From Prochlorococcus marinus str. AS9601 (GTDB lineage Bacteria > Cyanobacteriota > Cyanobacteriia > PCC-6307 > Cyanobiaceae), in contig NC_008816.1 of assembly GCF_000015645.1 (NCBI RefSeq), positions 1,426,001 to 1,490,000 on the forward strand: DNA of 64,000 nucleotides. Reading direction: 5' to 3'. Position numbers and translations under genes: made by a program. Below the pieces are notes generated by a model. The model searched no databases. It was not told the origin of the DNA and saw only the letters and a list, made by a program, of their open reading frames with translations. This document shows, in pieces, positions 38,208 to 47,975 of the stretch (positions are counted from its first letter, which is position 1; the number at the start of each line of letters is the position of its first letter).

Positions 38208-38430
38208 ATTAATATTTTCTAGCCTGTATTCTTATTTTACTAAAAACAAGATAAATTAACTATTAATAATTTCAAAAATGAAGACTACTCAGTAGAGGTC
38301 ATAAAATAAATAAATTTAATTAATCCGTCGACAATTTGAAAGATCCTTATTCAAAATAATAGTTACACTATATTTTTGTTCCATCAACTAAAACCAGAAC
38401 AGAATATAGAACGTGTTTTTTAATACAGAT

Positions 38431-38448
38431 ATAAGAACATGTTCTTAT
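38431..38448. promoter_or_regulatory. Perfect 18-bp palindrome, candidate operator
   Basis: ATAAGAACATGTTCTTAT is identical to its own reverse complement, centred on an AT dinucleotide, and ends 51 bp before the GTG of the recombinase-like gene. About 35 bp upstream, GAAC occurs twice more in direct orientation (GAACAGAATATAGAAC). A dimeric regulator site, possibly for the recombinase-like protein itself or a LexA-type repressor, is the likeliest reading; a serine-recombinase crossover site (2-bp centre) is an alternative. Confidence 0.55.
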
Positions 38449-38499
38449 GGTTTTAATGAATAGAGTGTCTAATCTATTTAAATTTTTTTGTACTAAAAA

Positions 38500-39174
38500 G
38501 TGTTTTTTTATTTATTTATTGATACAGTAAAAAATATATGTAATAAAACATTGACTTTTAAATTTAAAAGAAAGCGTATTTTACTATCTGAAAAAAATAA
38601 AAACTCTAAAGCAATAGGTTATGCTAGAGCTACTAATAATGAATATGAATATTTAGAAGAACAAATAAAATTTTTAAAGGGGGAGGGTTGCAGTTTAGTT
38701 TTCTCTGAGTTGATAAGTTTAGATGAAGAAATCAAACCCCAACTCAATAAAGCTATAAATTGCTTGTCTAAAGGTGATCAATTAATAATAACTCAGCTTG
38801 ATCGAGCGTTTAAAAATAAAAAAGAATGTTTGAAGACAATAAATAAACTTATTAATAAGGATATTAAATTGCGAACTTTGACTGGTTTTTTTGCGGCTAA
38901 TGAATTAACTAAAGCAAATTCTTCAATTTTTCAGATTTTATATGAATTAGATAATTTAGAAGAGAAAAGTTTAGGTGAAAGAAAAAAAGAACAACTATTA
39001 CGCAGAAAATTATCTGGGAATAATCTGGGAGGAAGGCCCAAAATAAGTCCTTTAAAAGAATCTTTAGTAATCAGATTACGTAATGAGGGATATTCATATC
39101 GATCAATCAGATCTCAAACTGGGATTGCATTATCAACAATAAGAAGAGTTATTTTGGAAGGAGAATTAACATAA
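38500..39174 (+). CDS. Serine-recombinase-like protein with degraded active site and C-terminal HTH
   Basis: A 224-residue reading frame from a GTG at 38500. The first 35 residues are unusual and the real start may be later (a TTG at 38551 is in frame). Residues 38-165 align with the resolvase catalytic domain: IGYARATNNEYEYLEEQI corresponds to the usual GYARVSTxxQ, and ITQLDRAFKNK to KLDRLxRD. The nucleophile serine is replaced by threonine (T45), the arginine after the serine loop is missing, and the second arginine of the LDR motif is lysine (K105); R43, D101 and R102 remain. Residues 178-220 (GGRPKISP, YSYRSIRSQTGIALSTIRRVI) form a resolvase-type helix-turn-helix. I infer a DNA-binding regulator descended from a resolvase, possibly with no recombination activity. 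It is followed at once by a 70-residue gene. Confidence 0.75.
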   Translation: MFFYLFIDTVKNICNKTLTFKFKRKRILLSEKNKNSKAIGYARATNNEYEYLEEQIKFLKGEGCSLVFSELISLDEEIKPQLNKAINCLSKGDQLIITQLDRAFKNKKECLKTINKLINKDIKLRTLTGFFAANELTKANSSIFQILYELDNLEEKSLGERKKEQLLRRKLSGNNLGGRPKISPLKESLVIRLRNEGYSYRSIRSQTGIALSTIRRVILEGELT

Positions 39175-39175
39175 A

Positions 39176-39388
39176 ATGAGGAATAAAGAAATTGAAAATT
39201 TAATTAAAGAAAATTTTAAAGATACAGCATTACGTATTTATGAATTAGATGATGAAGATAGAAAAAGTTTGTTAGCAGAATATAGAGAATGGATTATGAA
39301 TGATTTAGATTCTGAAGAGGTAATGATGTTACCTTATGAAGCCTATACTGACAAATTAGACTCTAATTACTTAGACGATTTACTTTAG
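39176..39388 (+). CDS. Small acidic protein of unknown function
   Basis: A 70-residue, strongly acidic protein (MRNKEIENLIKENFKDTALRIYELDDEDRKSLLAEY, ending DKLDSNYLDDLL). It appears helical, with no cysteines and no membrane segment. I do not recognise the family. The ATG begins one base after the stop of the recombinase-like gene, so the two form an operon. The 3' end overlaps the convergent serine hydrolase stop by 4 bp. A partner or modulator of the recombinase-like protein is a reasonable guess, nothing more. Confidence 0.65.
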   Translation: MRNKEIENLIKENFKDTALRIYELDDEDRKSLLAEYREWIMNDLDSEEVMMLPYEAYTDKLDSNYLDDLL

Positions 39389-40293
39389 TCCTTAATAGGA
39401 TATCTCTTATTAAATTCATATACTTCTTTGGCTAATAATGGTAAAAAGGAAGTATCTTTAGAATATTTTTCACCATTACAAAAAACAACTAATAAAGTGT
39501 GTAGAGATTGACTATTAGTCCACCAAGCTGAATCATGTCTAACTTCAGACATTAAGCCTGCTTTACTCCAAAGATTAATGCTTTCTGGTAATCCTTCACC
39601 CAAAAAACCATCTATTTGATTAAGAGAATCATTTTTAAGAACAACTTTATTTAAATTTCTTTTTAAAAAACTTCGTAAATTTAAGTCATTTTTTTGATAA
39701 TCAATATGAATCATAATTTCCTCCAAAACCCTTGCGGCTGAATCAGAATTCATAACGTTTCTATTTTTATTTTCATGCCCATAAAATTCTTTTTCACGAC
39801 CATATGGTCCATCATCCCAGGTCTTCTGACAGCAATTTATACCTCTCAATTCTTCCCAATCTAAATCATGAAGCCAATTATTTATTATACTTCTTTGATA
39901 TTTCCAATTTTCCCATAATTCCCCTTCAATACAAGGTCCACTTGTTGTTCCTGTGAGTAAATCAACTAAGAAGCTTGTTGCATTATTACTTGAGAAAGAC
40001 AACATTTTCCTTACAGCATCATTAAGTTCATCTGATAATAATAAACTTCCTTTTTTAATCCAATAAAATGCAGCAAGGGCATAAACCAACTTGACTATGC
40101 TGGCAGGGTAAACCATTTTTTTATTATTAATACCCGTACCAAAACCTTTAAATACACTGTTATTTTCACTTTTGTAATTAATCCAAGTTATAGCAATATC
40201 TTCTCTTGAAAAATCTTTACTATGAGTACATACTCTCCCTAAAATATCATTTAGGGCTAGACCCATCTCTTTACTTAAATAGTAAAAGGACAT
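39385..40293 (-). CDS. Class A beta-lactamase-like serine hydrolase
   Basis: A 302-residue protein with the three penicillin-recognising motifs: S65-I-V-K68 in YPASIVKLVYALAAFYWIKKG, S102-N-N104 in LSFSSNNATSFLV, and K244-A-G in LWSKAGLMSEVRHDSAWW. No clear signal peptide is seen, though the start may be the residue-10 methionine. The overall plan is that of the beta-lactamase/PBP5 superfamily (DUF-type 'serine hydrolase' of cyanobacteria). In a wild marine bacterium a peptidoglycan or small-molecule hydrolase is likelier than antibiotic resistance. Its start codon lies 3 bp from that of the divergent NlpC/P60 peptidase gene. Confidence 0.8.
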   Translation of the reverse strand: MSFYYLSKEMGLALNDILGRVCTHSKDFSREDIAITWINYKSENNSVFKGFGTGINNKKMVYPASIVKLVYALAAFYWIKKGSLLLSDELNDAVRKMLSFSSNNATSFLVDLLTGTTSGPCIEGELWENWKYQRSIINNWLHDLDWEELRGINCCQKTWDDGPYGREKEFYGHENKNRNVMNSDSAARVLEEIMIHIDYQKNDLNLRSFLKRNLNKVVLKNDSLNQIDGFLGEGLPESINLWSKAGLMSEVRHDSAWWTNSQSLHTLLVVFCNGEKYSKDTSFLPLLAKEVYEFNKRYPIKD

Positions 40294-40296
40294 TGT

Positions 40297-41055
40297 ATGG
40301 AAAGTTATAAAAATCCTATCTCACTATTTAAACAAACTAATTTTTCAAAAACTATTTGGTGGAAATTAAAAGTTAATATTTCTGGATATCAAAATGAAAC
40401 AGAAAATAAATTAGTTACTGAAATATTTAAAAATAGAATTTTTAGGCTTATTTATCCAAATATTCATCAAAACAACCATAAATTTTCAAGAATATTAGTT
40501 CAACTATATGAAGATGGTTACATCTGTTGGATAAATTTAGATGGATTGATTATTGAAAAATATGACTTAAATAAAACTGAGAGTTTAAAAAATGAAAACT
40601 TACTTATAAAAGATAAAATTAACTCAATTTTAAAATGGATCAAGGATCAAGCTGAGTTATCTAATGAATACCTGTGGGGAGGCTCATTAGGACCCAATTT
40701 TGATTGTTCCGGTTTAATTCAGACTGCTTTTTTAAAGCATCAAATTCATATACCTCGAGACTCTTATCAAATAAAAAGTTTTTGTAAACACCTTTTTTAT
40801 TTCAAAGAGTCTTATACAGCGCTAAGACCTGGCGATCTTTTATTTTTTGGAACTTTAGAAAAATGTGATCATATTGGAATCTATAAAGGAGACGGTTTGT
40901 ATTACCATAGCTCTGGAAAAGATTTTGGTAGAAATGGAATAGGATTAGATACTCTAAAACAGTCTAATGATAAAATCTCATTGCATTATAAATCAAAGCT
41001 TATTTCTGCAGGAAGAGTTGTTAGAAATTATAGATGGGACAGAACAATACGTTAG
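40297..41055 (+). CDS. NlpC/P60 family cell-wall peptidase
   Basis: A 252-residue protein with an N-terminal SH3b-like region (about 35-95, VQLYEDGYICWINLDGLI) and a C-terminal NlpC/P60 cysteine peptidase domain (110-240). Catalytic residues seen: C137 in FDCSGLIQTAF, H192 in CDHIGIYKGDG and H204 in YYHSSG. YLWGGSLG and IPRDSYQ are further family marks. Such enzymes cut gamma-D-glutamyl-diaminopimelate bonds in peptidoglycan stem peptides. There is no recognisable signal peptide, as is common for the cyanobacterial members. It is divergent from, and almost touching, the beta-lactamase-like gene, so both probably serve wall turnover. Confidence 0.88.
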   Translation: MESYKNPISLFKQTNFSKTIWWKLKVNISGYQNETENKLVTEIFKNRIFRLIYPNIHQNNHKFSRILVQLYEDGYICWINLDGLIIEKYDLNKTESLKNENLLIKDKINSILKWIKDQAELSNEYLWGGSLGPNFDCSGLIQTAFLKHQIHIPRDSYQIKSFCKHLFYFKESYTALRPGDLLFFGTLEKCDHIGIYKGDGLYYHSSGKDFGRNGIGLDTLKQSNDKISLHYKSKLISAGRVVRNYRWDRTIR

Positions 41056-41119
41056 TAAGTAGAGCTCACCTTTAGATTGAAAATTAAATTTAAAATATTA
41101 CTTATTCTTTTATTTAGGA

Positions 41120-41719
41120 TTACCCAGCAGTCCAAATATTTTTAATAATTGGCATTATGGTATCTAAGTGTAATGTCCCAACAAGTAGCCAAGCAAAAAC
41201 AGATCCTCCACAGCCTCCTAACCAAAATCCACTTGTGAAATCAGCCCAACCAGCTCTTGTAAATAAGTCCTTTGGCGGATTATTAACAGTCGCGTCTGGA
41301 GGTTGAACATTAGGTGCTTTACCGGGTGCATTATAAAGAACTAAAAGTGCTGTCAAAATATGAACAGCTCCAATAGCCGCAAGAAGTCCAGCAGTTAAAG
41401 CAAATTCAGAATTTCTTAATGGGCCAGTCATAGTAAAAGGACCGTATAGGAGATATCCAAAAGCTGCTCCAGTTTCTAAACCTCTAAAATTAGGAGAAAT
41501 ACCTTCTCTATAAAAAGGCAAATTATTTATAAAAGCTTTTGTAAAATAGCCACTATTAACTGGGGTAGCTAAATTGCCAACACATGGATCAGCAACAGTT
41601 TTTACTGCCCATTGTTCTGCAACACCAATATCATTTGGTTGTACAGAATTATCTATGTATTTCTCATCAAACTTAATTGAACTTGTTGATTCTGAGAATG
41701 ATTTTTGAAAGTCGCTCAT
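41120..41719 (-). CDS. psaL: Photosystem I reaction centre subunit XI (PsaL)
   Basis: A 199-residue thylakoid protein. Recognisable parts: [54 protein letters not shown] and the later [27 protein letters not shown], with three membrane helices. PsaL is at the trimer interface of photosystem I. The N-terminus ([21 protein letters not shown]) is longer than in most cyanobacteria, as is usual for Prochlorococcus. It follows psaI by 27 bp on the same strand. Confidence 0.97.
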   Translation of the reverse strand: MSDFQKSFSESTSSIKFDEKYIDNSVQPNDIGVAEQWAVKTVADPCVGNLATPVNSGYFTKAFINNLPFYREGISPNFRGLETGAAFGYLLYGPFTMTGPLRNSEFALTAGLLAAIGAVHILTALLVLYNAPGKAPNVQPPDATVNNPPKDLFTRAGWADFTSGFWLGGCGGSVFAWLLVGTLHLDTIMPIIKNIWTAG

Positions 41720-41746
41720 GTTTTTAATAGTTTAGTGTTTAATAAT

Positions 41747-41860
41747 TTATTCAGTTGCTGTAATAAATCTTCCAATCAATACGATAAAAACAGCAGGCAT
41801 TGCTATACCAATTAATGGAACAAAAATTGAGGGTAAGAGGCTTGGTAAATCAGATGGCAT
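41747..41860 (-). CDS. psaI: Photosystem I subunit VIII (PsaI)
   Basis: A 37-residue frame from ATG 41860 to TAA at 41747, translating as MPSDLPSLLPSIFVPLIGIA followed by MPAVFIVLIGRFITATE. One membrane helix fills most of it. The N-terminal LPS(L/I)FVPLVGLVFPA-like motif is the PsaI signature. PsaI stabilises PsaL in the trimer domain, and the gene lies directly upstream of psaL, the expected arrangement. It is too small for many gene finders. Confidence 0.92.
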   Translation of the reverse strand: MPSDLPSLLPSIFVPLIGIAMPAVFIVLIGRFITATE

Positions 41861-41952
41861 AGTTCTTTAAACATCTTTAAACACTTTAGTATTTATCTGC
41901 GAAATAGTGTTAATTTTATTACTGGATGATATAAAAATTATTAACTTTTTAC

Positions 41953-42345
41953 ATGTTAAATTTTTTCGCAATTGTACTTATTATTTTTATAGGAATATTA
42001 CTTCTAGTTTTAAAAAAAAGAAGCTTTAGAAAGTTAATAAATACAGGCAAATTACATTCTGTTAAATTTAAAAAAAATAGAAAAAATAATAATAAATTTC
42101 TATCTAATAAAAAAAGTTTTTTATACGATCACGAAGCAAAAAAGTACTCATTATTTTATAAAAATTCTCAAAGAAAAAAAATGTTTAGGCTTTTCCAGGG
42201 AAATACAGAAGACAAATTAAAATCATTAAAAATTGCGAAAGAATTGTCTGACAAATCAACATTATCAATTTTACGACAAGGTTTAAGAGATATGTCTCCT
42301 GAAGTGGTTAAACTTTCAGCTTTATTAATAAGAAAATTCAAGTAA
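41953..42345 (+). CDS. Unknown small membrane-anchored basic protein
   Basis: A 130-residue protein: an N-terminal membrane helix (about 3-21, FFAIVLIIFIGILLLVL) with a basic cytosolic tail rich in Lys and Asn (KKNRKNNNKFLSNKKS), then a helical C-terminal part (DKLKSLKIAKELSDKSTLSILRQGLRDMSPEVVKLSALLIRKF) that looks like one or two HEAT-like helical hairpins. I do not recognise a named family. It is divergent from psaI (92-bp gap) and ends 4 bp before the convergent GT2 gene. It may be conserved only among Prochlorococcus relatives. Confidence 0.65.
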   Translation: MLNFFAIVLIIFIGILLLVLKKRSFRKLINTGKLHSVKFKKNRKNNNKFLSNKKSFLYDHEAKKYSLFYKNSQRKKMFRLFQGNTEDKLKSLKIAKELSDKSTLSILRQGLRDMSPEVVKLSALLIRKFK

Positions 42346-42349
42346 AAAT

Positions 42350-43312
42350 TTAATTTTGATTGGCATTACTTATTGACCTTATTCTATAAATTGGACGACT
42401 TTGACTTTCATGATATGTTCTAATTAAAAGTTCGCTCAATAAACCAAAGCTAAATAATTGAACCCCAGTAATTCCCAATATTAATGCAAACATTAATAGC
42501 GGACGATTTCCAATATCCTCACCCATTATTTTTAAAACTATCAAATAGGAACTCATTGCAAGGCTAATCAAAATACTTATGATTCCAACGAAACCAAATC
42601 CATACATCGGTCTTGTTAAAAATTTAGTCATAAACCAAACAGTTAGTAAATCCATTAAAACCCTAAAAGTTCTATCTATTCCATATTTGCTAGATCCATA
42701 TTGCCTGCTTCTATGATTGACTTTAATTTCTTTGATTCTTGCACCTTCAATATTCGCTAAGACGGGCAAAAACCTGTGAAGTTCTCCATACAATTTAATA
42801 TCATCAATTATTTCTTTCTTAAAAGCTTTTAATGAACATCCATAGTCATGCAACTTCAAACCTGTTACTAGAGCTATTAATTTATTCGCTATTTTTGATG
42901 GTATCTTTCTATTAATTAATTTATCTTTTCTATCAAACCTCCATCCACAAATCAAATCGTAGCCATTATTAATTTCTGAAATTAATATCGGAATGTCATT
43001 TGGATCATTCTGTAAATCACCATCTAAAGTAATGACAATATCGCCTTTAGAGTTATCAAAGCCAGCTGACATTGCTGCAGTTTGCCCATAATTTTTGCGT
43101 AGGGAAATCACTGACAATTCTTTAATTTTGAGCATTAATTGTTTTAATACTTGTTGAGTATTATCTTTAGAACCATCATTTACAACAATCAATTCAAAAT
43201 TAAATTTATGTAATGACATTACATTTATAACTTCATCCAATAAAAAACCAATACTTTCACTTTCATTGAAAACAGGGATGACAATAGAAATTAATTGTTT
43301 AATATCTGACAT
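42350..43312 (-). CDS. GT2 polyprenyl-phosphate glycosyltransferase (GtrB/DPM1-like)
   Basis: A 320-residue family-2 glycosyltransferase. The catalytic domain has ISIVIPVFNESESIGFLL, VVNDGSKDNT and TLDGDLQNDPNDI (metal-binding DxD-like site), then the SSKYGIDRTFRVL region. Two C-terminal membrane helices follow (about 235-260 and 272-298). This plan matches enzymes that load a sugar onto undecaprenyl phosphate for flipping and transfer by GT39/GT-C enzymes. The sugar is not deducible. It is flanked by photosystem I genes, an odd place that suggests no shared function. A truncated GT39-like gene exists about 24 kb away (18296-18466). Confidence 0.88.
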   Translation of the reverse strand: MSDIKQLISIVIPVFNESESIGFLLDEVINVMSLHKFNFELIVVNDGSKDNTQQVLKQLMLKIKELSVISLRKNYGQTAAMSAGFDNSKGDIVITLDGDLQNDPNDIPILISEINNGYDLICGWRFDRKDKLINRKIPSKIANKLIALVTGLKLHDYGCSLKAFKKEIIDDIKLYGELHRFLPVLANIEGARIKEIKVNHRSRQYGSSKYGIDRTFRVLMDLLTVWFMTKFLTRPMYGFGFVGIISILISLAMSSYLIVLKIMGEDIGNRPLLMFALILGITGVQLFSFGLLSELLIRTYHESQSRPIYRIRSISNANQN

Positions 43313-43364
43313 TTATATTTGATATGTTTATATAATTTTAACTTAATTTACAACATTAAAATTA

Positions 43365-43396
43365 AACAAAAAAAATCACCACATCTGTGGTGATTT
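43365..43396 (-). terminator. Intrinsic terminator of psaA-psaB
   Basis: On the minus strand just after psaB, AAATCACCACA and TGTGGTGATTT form a near-perfect stem of about 9-10 bp with a tetraloop, followed by an uninterrupted run of T. This is a textbook Rho-independent terminator, and the clearest one in the window. It ends 20 bp after the psaB stop codon. Confidence 0.93.
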
Positions 43397-43415
43397 GAGT
43401 TATTTAAATGAGATT

Positions 43416-45644
43416 CTAGCCAAACTTACCAGAAGTTGATGCAATCACGAATGCACCGAAAGTAAGAATGTTACCAATCGTGAAATGTGCTAAACCAACT
43501 AATCTAGCTTGAACAATTGAGAGTGCTACTGGCTTATCTCTCCAGCCAACAAGGTTAGCAATGGGAGTACGTTGATGTGCCCAAACTAATGTTTCAATTA
43601 ATTCTTGCCAGTAACCACGCCATGATATTAGGAACATGAAACCAGTAGCCCAAACTAAATGTCCGAATAGGAACATCCAAGCCCAAGGAGATAATGAGTT
43701 TACTCCAAATGGATTATATCCGTTAATCAGTTGAGCAGAGTTTAACCAGAGATAATCTCTGAACCAACCCATTAAATAAGTTCCTGATTCATTAAATTGT
43801 GCTACATTACCCTGCCAAATTGCTAAATGTTTCCAATGCCAGTAGAAAGTTACCCATGCTAGTAAATTTAATGCCCAAAACATAGCTAAATACATAGCGT
43901 CCCATGATGAACTATCACAAGTACCTCCACGTCCAGGACCATCACAAGGGAATGCGTAACCTAAGTCTTTCTTATCAGGAATTAATTTGGTACCTCTAGC
44001 ATCAAGAGCCCCCTTGATAAGGATTAAAGCAGTTGTATGAAGACCTAAAGCAATAGCATGATGAACTAAGAAATCTGCAGGACCTATAGGTAAGAATGCA
44101 CTTAAAGCATCTTGTCTGTTGATAAGATCCATCCAGTAATGATTACCTGGTAATGAATTAGCAGCAAGACTTGCTGAACTTGTAGGATCAGATAGTAGAG
44201 CATTGAAGCCATACATCATCTTACCTTGAGCTGCTTGAACAAATTGAGCAAATACTGGCTCAATTAAAATTTGCTTTTCAGGATTACCAAAAGCTACAAC
44301 AACATCGTTATGGACATATATTCCAAGAGTATGGAATCCAAGCAACATTGTTACCCAACTAAGGTGACTTATTAAAGCTTCTTTTGTTCCAAGAACTCTC
44401 GCTAATACATTATCTTTATTTAATTCAGGATCGTAATCTCTCACAAAGAAAATAGCTCCGTGTGCAAAAGCACCAACCATCAAGAACATTGCTATGTATT
44501 GATGGTGACTATATAAAGCAGATTGTGTAGTGTAGTCCCTAGCGATAAAAGCATAAGAAGGAAGTGCTCCCATATGTTGCGCCACAAGAGAAGTTGCTAC
44601 TCCAAGTGATGCTAATGCTAGTCCGAGTTGGAAATGTAATGAGTTATTTACAGTTTCATATATACCATCATGATTAATTCCGAAACTACCTTTATGAGGA
44701 TCATTTGGGTGTCTAGTATTATGAGCCTCTGTAATTTCTTTGAGGCTATGCCCTATGCCAAAAGTATTTCTATACATGTGGCCAGCAATTACAAAAACTG
44801 TTCCAATTGCAATATGGTGATGAGCAATATCAGTAAGCCATAATGCTTCACTTTGAGGATGAAGACCTCCTAAGAAAGTGAAGATTGCTGTTCCAGCTCC
44901 TTCAGCTGTTCCAAATACTTGGTCTAAGGAATCAGGATTTTGTGCATATGCTCCCCAGTTTAAAGTAAAGAAAGGAGCTAATCCTGCAGGGTGTGGAAGA
45001 ACCGTTAACCAGTTATCCCAGCCTACATGCTGTCCTCTTGATTCGGGTATTGCAACATGAACTAAATGACCTGTCCAAGCGATACTACTAAAACCAAATA
45101 AAACAGCCAAGTGATGATTTAATCTTGACTCTGCATTTTTAAACCATGCCAGAGAAGGTCTGAATTTTGGTTGTAAGTGTAACCAACCTGCAAATAAAGT
45201 CCAACAAGCAAGAATGCTCATAAATATTGATGCTTGGAAGAGTTGCTCGTTAGTTCTCATTCCAATTGTGTACCACCAATGGTAGAGACCTGAATAAGCT
45301 ATGTTTACTGGACCGCTTGCTCCAGCTTGTGTCATTGCTTCTGTGATGCCAGATCCAAAATGAGGGTCCCAAATAGCATGAGCTATAGGACGTACATGAG
45401 TCGGATCGAGTACAAATTGCTCAAAGTTACCCTGCCAAGCAATATGGAATAAGTTACCAGCTACCCAGAGAGCGATTATTGCTAGATGTCCAAAATGTGT
45501 AGAGAATAGCTTCTGATAAAGTTTTTCTTCGGTCATACCATCATGACTTTCAAAGTCATGAGCGGTAGCTATCCCGTACCATATTCGTCGGGTTGTGGGG
45601 TCCTGAGCTAGACCCTGGTTAAATGATGGAAATTTTGTTGCCAT
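43416..45644 (-). CDS. psaB: Photosystem I P700 apoprotein A2 (PsaB)
   Basis: A 742-residue, 11-helix reaction-centre protein that binds P700, antenna chlorophylls and half of the FX cluster. The FX motif [18 protein letters not shown] gives the two cluster cysteines. [22 protein letters not shown] and the C-terminal [20 protein letters not shown] are standard. It follows psaA by 27 bp and ends at a strong terminator. Length is normal. Confidence 0.99.
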
Positions 45645-45671
45645 TGAATTAAAAAGGTGAAGTTCAGGTTA

Positions 45672-47975
45672 TTAGCCCAGCCCGAAAAGGCGAGCATGGA
45701 AGAAGGCCCATGTGGTAGCAATACCACCTACTAGGAAGTGTGTAACACCTACTGCACGTCCCTGAGTAATAGATAGAGCTCGGGGCTGAATAGTTGGTGC
45801 AACCTTTAGTTTATTGTGTGCCCAAACAATTGATTCGAACAATTCTTGCCAATATCCTCTACCGCTGAAGAGGAACATTAAACTGAACGCCCATATAAAA
45901 TGAGCACCTAAGAACATCAAACCGTACATGCTTATTGATTGACCATAGCTTGTTAATACTTGAGAAGCTTGAGCCCAGAGGAAATCTCTTAACCAACCAT
46001 TGATAGTAATTGAACTTTGTGCGAAATTACCACCAGTAAGTCCCCAAACATCACTCTGCATTTTCCAAGAGAAGTGGAAAATAACTATTGATAAACAGTT
46101 ATACATCCAGAAGAGAGCTAAGAAAACGTGATCCCATGAAGAAACTTGACATGTACCACCTCTTCCAGGTCCATCACAAGGAAATCTAAATCCTAAAGAA
46201 GCTTTATCAGGGATCAACCTTGAACTTCTTGCATAAAGTACTCCTTTGAGAAGTATCAAGACAGTTACATGTATTTGGAAAGCATGAATATGATGAATCA
46301 TTAAATCAGCTGTACCTAATGGAATTGGCGCTATAGCTACCTTTCCGCCAACTTCTACTAAACTTCCATTAAAAACTTCACTTAAAGCTTTGTGAGGTAA
46401 AGCTTCTGAAGTACCTGCTAAAAGAAAAGTTCCAACAGCAGATGCTTGAATACTCTGTACCCATTGAGCAAAGATTGGCTGAAGTTGGATTGCTGAATCA
46501 CTAAACATATCTTGAGGTCTACCCAAAGCTCTCATAGTATCGTTATGAATATAGAGTCCAAAACTATGGAATCCTAACCACATACATACCCAGTTCAAGT
46601 GACTGATTAAAGCATCTCTTGCCTTAAGAATTCTGTCTAAGACATTATCAATATGTTTTGCTGGATCATAATCTCTAACCATTGCAATTCCAGCATGCGC
46701 ACCTGCTCCAACTATGAATAATCCACCTATCCACATGTGATGGGTAAATAATCCAAGAACTGTCATGTAGTCAGTAGCTATATAAGGATACGGAGGCATC
46801 GCATACATGTGGTGAGATACAAGAATGCTTATTGATCCAAGCATCGCTAGATTTACCGATAGCTGTGCATGTCTACTTTCTGCCATGAACTCAAAAAGTC
46901 CTTGATGACCTTTAGGCGCAGGGAATAATATTGGGTCGCCTTGTTGTGAATCTAATATTTCTTTCATACTATGACCAATTCCATAATTGGTTCTATACAT
47001 ATGACCACCGATTATTGCTATTACACCAAAAGCTAAATGATGATGTGAAACATCAGTCATCCACAAGCTACCTGTCACAGGGTTAAGTCCACCTTTGAAA
47101 GTAAGGAAGTCTGAGAAAGCTAACCAATTTAAACTGAAGAAATTGCCTGTACCACTTGCTAATCCAGGGAATATCTGACCGATAATTTGTGGATCGCAGA
47201 GTTGATGCGGCATAGGCATATCTGCAATTGTTGCTATTTCTTTCCCATTAATAACTAAAGGAGAACCTGCATCAATTGCATCTAAGAGAGCCGCAGTAGG
47301 AGCTCCGATATGAATACAATGGCCAGCCCATGCTAAAGATCCTAATCCTACTAAACCAGCTATGTGGTGGTTAAGCATAGACTCTATATCTTGAAACCAC
47401 TCCATTTTTGGAGCCGCTTTGTGATAATGAAAAATTCCAGCATGAAGCATAAGTGCAGCCATTACAACAGCACCTATTGCCAAAGCCATGAGTTCACTCT
47501 CATTAGTGATTCCCCATGCTCGCCACATGTGGAATATTCCTGAACTAATTTGAATACCGTTGTAATTAGCACCAAGATCAGCATTAAGCATTTCTTGACC
47601 AACGATTGCCCATACTTGCTGAGCTCCTGGTTTGACATGAGTTGGATCAGCTAACCAACCTGAGTAATTAGAAAATCTTGCTCCATGGAAAAATGCAGCA
47701 CTCATCCATATAAAAATGACTGCAAGATGTCCAAAGTGAGCTGAAAAGATTTTTCTTGTTGCTTCTTCAGCATCGCCTGTATGCACATCGAAATCATGTG
47801 CATCAGCATGCAAATTCCAGATCCAAGTTGTAGTTTTTGGACCTTTAGATAATTTACTTGACCAGAAACCTGGCTTATCTAATTTGGCAAAATCAATAGG
47901 TCTTGGATCGGCCTTTACAGGATCTTCCAAAACTTTTTTGTTTTTTTCTCCACTTTCTGGTGGGCTGATGGTCAT
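45672..47975 (-). CDS. psaA: Photosystem I P700 apoprotein A1 (PsaA)
   Basis: A 767-residue partner of PsaB with 11 membrane helices. Opening [21 protein letters not shown] motif [20 protein letters not shown]; late [27 protein letters not shown] segment near residues 240-275 ([24 protein letters not shown]) is longer than in typical cyanobacteria. A good Shine-Dalgarno sequence (GAGGTGC) sits just before the ATG. The psaA-psaB operon promoter must lie in the 334-bp gap to cobJ. Confidence 0.99.
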   Translation of the reverse strand: MTISPPESGEKNKKVLEDPVKADPRPIDFAKLDKPGFWSSKLSKGPKTTTWIWNLHADAHDFDVHTGDAEEATRKIFSAHFGHLAVIFIWMSAAFFHGARFSNYSGWLADPTHVKPGAQQVWAIVGQEMLNADLGANYNGIQISSGIFHMWRAWGITNESELMALAIGAVVMAALMLHAGIFHYHKAAPKMEWFQDIESMLNHHIAGLVGLGSLAWAGHCIHIGAPTAALLDAIDAGSPLVINGKEIATIADMPMPHQLCDPQIIGQIFPGLASGTGNFFSLNWLAFSDFLTFKGGLNPVTGSLWMTDVSHHHLAFGVIAIIGGHMYRTNYGIGHSMKEILDSQQGDPILFPAPKGHQGLFEFMAESRHAQLSVNLAMLGSISILVSHHMYAMPPYPYIATDYMTVLGLFTHHMWIGGLFIVGAGAHAGIAMVRDYDPAKHIDNVLDRILKARDALISHLNWVCMWLGFHSFGLYIHNDTMRALGRPQDMFSDSAIQLQPIFAQWVQSIQASAVGTFLLAGTSEALPHKALSEVFNGSLVEVGGKVAIAPIPLGTADLMIHHIHAFQIHVTVLILLKGVLYARSSRLIPDKASLGFRFPCDGPGRGGTCQVSSWDHVFLALFWMYNCLSIVIFHFSWKMQSDVWGLTGGNFAQSSITINGWLRDFLWAQASQVLTSYGQSISMYGLMFLGAHFIWAFSLMFLFSGRGYWQELFESIVWAHNKLKVAPTIQPRALSITQGRAVGVTHFLVGGIATTWAFFHARLFGLG

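Noticed and set aside
39385-40293. Antibiotic resistance beta-lactamase
   Set aside because: Only superfamily motifs are present; the context with an NlpC/P60 peptidase favours a housekeeping hydrolase.
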